Below the pieces are notes generated by a model. The model was given only the letters and a program-made list of their open reading frames with translations. It was not told where the DNA came from and made no database searches. Both the position numbers and the translations under genes were made by a program. Positions 61,230 to 64,000 of a stretch of 64,000 nt of DNA are shown piece by piece (positions within the stretch are counted from its first letter, which is position 1; each line of letters begins with the position of its first letter). Source of the stretch: Lepidodermella squamata. Its lineage: Eukaryota; Gastrotricha. Location of the stretch: positions 3,286,001 through 3,350,000 of the forward strand of contig JBLDXI010000001.1 in the NCBI GenBank assembly GCA_047495785.1. Reading direction: 5' to 3'.

Positions 61230-61359
61230 CTATCAAGTAACCGATCCTTCGGAATCGATAACCTGTCTCGACGACATTACTCGTTTGAGGAAAGTTGCTG
61301 CTGACCGTGAGTGTTGGAAGAGGGTGGTGGATGTTGCGGCCTCCTTAGGAGAGCAGTGA
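61230..61359 (+). mobile_element. LINE ORF2 C-terminal fragment
   Basis: The plus-strand frame ending RLRKVAADRECWKRVVDVAA then SLGEQ and a stop is typical of the last residues of non-LTR retrotransposon polyproteins (AxDRxxWRxLV). A few ACT repeats follow. Only about 40 residues remain, so the assignment is moderate. Confidence 0.5.
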
Positions 61360-61756
61360 AATGTTTTCACAACATGAACAATTAACACTATTACTACTAC
61401 TACTTATCATTTCTTCTCCAAGTTTTCCTCTCTTTAAAGACGCGAGTTTTGCGGATAAAATGTATTCGCGAACGCATTGCGAGAAGCCGTTATTATAATC
61501 AAGCGCACCAGCTTATATCTTTCACCTGACCTCTGCTTTTTCTCGCTTCTCGACCCTGGATCCTGAGTATGATGTTTGATTTGATCACATGTGATCTATG
61601 ATCTGTGAGCTCTTGCATCAAACAGCTCTGCGAACGAGTGGAATAAGAAGTGACCTGGTGAATATCAACTAGCTAACAGTGCTCTAGTCGTCACTCTTCC
61701 ATCCCTATTTGAGTATCTTATAATGAGCGTTTTTTGCTTAGTATTTAAATTTATTT
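61360..61756. other. Upstream region of the kinesin gene
   Basis: Contains the TACTACTACT microsatellite near 61394-61404 and the likely promoter and 5' UTR of the kinesin. No defined core-promoter element was recognised. Confidence 0.4.
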
Positions 61757-64000
61757 ATGAGCGCAGCAAACATTTTCGTAGCTGTGCGAGTGCGCCCTCC
61801 GAATGAAGCAGAGGCTCAATCACAGAAGAGGAGCGTGGTGGAAGTCATCGACGATCGAATGCTCGTGTTCGATCCCGCTGAGGAGCAGAACTTCGGCATG
61901 CCTGCGAAGCGTCGTTACAATATGCTGATGCATAAGAACAAAGACGTCAAATTTGCTTTCGATCGGGTTTTTGGCCCAGAATGCTCAAATAGCGAAGTAT
62001 TCGAGCAAACATCGAAGCCCCTTATCACCAAACTTCTTGATGGCTACAATTGTTCAGGTAAATGAGTTATGCGCTGTAAAGTAGTGTCCTCAAACCATTT
62101 TTAAAATAGTTTTCGCGTACGGTGCTACTGGTGCTGGTAAAACTCATACGATGCTGGGTTCCTCGTCACATCGCGGCATCATGTACCATACTATGTGCGA
62201 GCTGTTCGAGCAGATAGAAAATATTCGCGAAGAAAAAGCTGTAGAAGTCAGCGTTTCGTATTTAGAGGTAGGATAGCCCATTAAAAAATTCGATATATTT
62301 AATTTATATAATTTTTCAGATATATAATGAGCAGATCAAAGATTTACTTAACCCGGGCGTAACTTTGCCGATTCGCGAAGGTTCAGACGGCATTGCCTAT
62401 GTTACTGACCTTTCGATGCAGAAACCGCGAAATGCGGACGAAGTTTTTGCGCTATTGGAATTTGGCAACGCCAACCGTACACAACACCCCACTGATGCCA
62501 ACGCTGAATCATCTCGATCTCACGCACTTTTCCAGGTCTATGTGAGACAGAAAGACAAGGCGGGCGGCACTGTGGTCGGATGCCACGTTGCTAAACTATC
62601 CCTCATTGATTTGGCCGGGTCTGAGCGAGCAATTGTAACGAGAAATCGCGGCGCTAGATTTCGCGAGGGAGCTAATATCAATCGGTCATTACTCGCCCTG
62701 GGTAACTGTATCAACGCACTAGCTGAGGGAAAATCGAAATTCGTCAATTACCGCGATTCAAAACTGACAAGATTACTGAAAGATTCTCTGGGTGGCAATT
62801 GTTACACGGTCATGATCGCAGCCGTCAGGTACTTTTTGTTGCAAAATATTGAAAAATTCAATTAATTCGTGGAAATATCAGCCCGTCTGGAATGTGGTAT
62901 GACGATACACACAACACCCTGCAATACGCGAATCGCGCGAAGAATATCAAGGTCGATGTCACGCAGAATGTTGTCAATGTCGACGCTCGTTTGGGCGATT
63001 ATCGTCGCATTATTTCTGAGCAGAAGGACGAAATTGCTCGTTTACGCGATGAGGTTGCTAAATTGCGCGGTGGAACCGTTCAGCTGACCAAGCAAGGAGC
63101 GAACGAAGCCGTCCACGCGCTACAAACCTTCGAAGGAGTGCCTGATCGTTGCCGCGCCGAAACGAGACGAGCCGGTGACAAAATTTTCGATTTGTACAAT
63201 CAACTGACAAAAGCTCAGCAAGAAAGAGATCGTTTAAGTGCGCTGCGAATGGACAGAATGCGGCAGTCTCAGAATTTGATGATGCTAGCCGGCAGTTCAA
63301 TGTCGGATGATCCTAGTTTGAACCATGATTTGTTGGAGGAGCGGCGGCACGCCCGTGAGGCAGGTTCTTCGTCGCAGAAGGCCGCTCAAACCCTGCTGGC
63401 GAAATTGGACCCGATCAATCGGAAAATCGATGAATTGACCAGAGCTATCGAACAAGCACAGCAGAATGCCGTTGATCGGACGCGGTTGCCTGATACGCTG
63501 ATTTCAAGTGCTCCGCTTGTCTCGCCGCAACTGACAGCTTGCCGCAATCTGGCGCGTTATACTTGGGAATTTGCGAGGGAGCTGTGCCAGTCTAAGATTC
63601 ACAACGCCCGCCTTGAATGTGAACTGCGCTGCCTCAAAACTGAAGTTGGAATGCTTCGGAAGCGCCAAGCCGACTCAGATGGGTAATTTCTAGCTTAAAT
63701 TCGAATATTTCATACGCCTTAATTTGCGTGGTTTTCCCCAAAATAACGAAAATTTGAACACTTCTCCCATTGAAATTTTCAAAATTCACAAAATCCGATT
63801 TTGATTTCGCATTTGTTAATTCACTTTCTCGGGTGGTTGCTAATATTTTCTTTGGCAAATGCGTTAAAAACCACGAAAATCGTAAATTTTTTCTGTTAAT
63901 TTGTTTACTAATCGACTGTTTTCTTATTTAAGGTTTATCCGTTGCATGTTGGAGAGCATTGCTCGTCTAAAATCGGCCCCGATAACGAACCAGGCTCGCG
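61757..64000 (+). CDS. Kinesin-8 (KIF18/19-like) motor, 3' end outside window
   Basis: Exons 61757-62057, 62110-62267, 62320-62828, 62882-63682 and 63933 onward encode the motor and start of the coiled coil. Kinesin-8s walk to microtubule plus ends and limit their growth, notably in the spindle. Motifs: [13 protein letters not shown] at the N-terminus, P-loop GATGAGKT (105-112), switch [15 protein letters not shown], switch [39 protein letters not shown] and neck [13 protein letters not shown]. The long L2-type insert ([20 protein letters not shown]) before FAFDRVF is characteristic of kinesin-8. YNEQIKDLL and [10 protein letters not shown] fit KIF18/KIF19 in particular; the choice between these is open, so I give no symbol. 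After the motor there is a coiled coil ([16 protein letters not shown]). Confidence 0.93.

Overview
The window is animal nuclear DNA, AT-rich, with many short spliceosomal introns (often 50 to 60 nt, GTAAG-type donors and TTTTCAG or TTTAG acceptors), AATAAA signals and a moderate load of decayed transposons. Clear metazoan orthologues (WDR35/IFT121, MFSD5, FARSA, CNOT4, CSL/RBPJ, choline/ethanolamine kinase, CSN5, DDX18, kinesin-8) show an invertebrate. The compact introns and acceptor consensus would fit a small-genome ecdysozoan such as a nematode or tardigrade, but I cannot fix the phylum from the sequence alone.

Layout. 1-2387: last five exons of the ciliary transport gene WDR35. 2.4-17 kb: accessory and repeat-rich, with two terminal-inverted-repeat elements, a dead Mutator-like (MULE) transposase, tandem arrays, a 119-bp foldback and heat-shock-element clusters inside a repeat. 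Set among these (5.9, 17.2 and 20.0 kb) are three paralogous genes for an unrecognised family of cysteine-rich type I membrane proteins. 21.8-22.4 kb: a small orphan nuclear-looking protein behind a textbook heat-shock promoter (minus strand). 23.5-25 kb: MFSD5 (minus). 26.4-37.8 kb, plus strand: intronless FARSA, CNOT4 with a long Q/N/S-rich tail, and a C2H2 zinc-finger protein. 38.7-40 kb: a small membrane-anchored cysteine protein (minus). 41.3-43.2 kb: CSL, the Notch-pathway transcription factor (minus). 43.7-53.6 kb: a 29-exon gene encoding about 1201 residues, an N-terminal calponin-homology-like region plus ankyrin repeats, with the choline/ethanolamine kinase gene nested antisense in its 4.25-kb intron. 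53.7-56.6 kb: CSN5 and DDX18 (both minus). 56.6-61.4 kb: LINE fragments and a truncated second copy of DDX18. 61.8 kb to the end: the motor half of a kinesin-8, cut by the window edge.

Most single-copy genes are housekeeping and work in unrelated processes: cilia, translation, mRNA decay, Notch signalling, the COP9 signalosome, ribosome biogenesis, mitosis. The novelty lies in the membrane-protein family, the heat-shock promoter and transposon-borne heat-shock elements, the CH-like/ankyrin protein with its nested kinase, and the DDX18 partial duplication. Exon models were read by eye from splice consensus, frame continuity and homology; none has transcript support.
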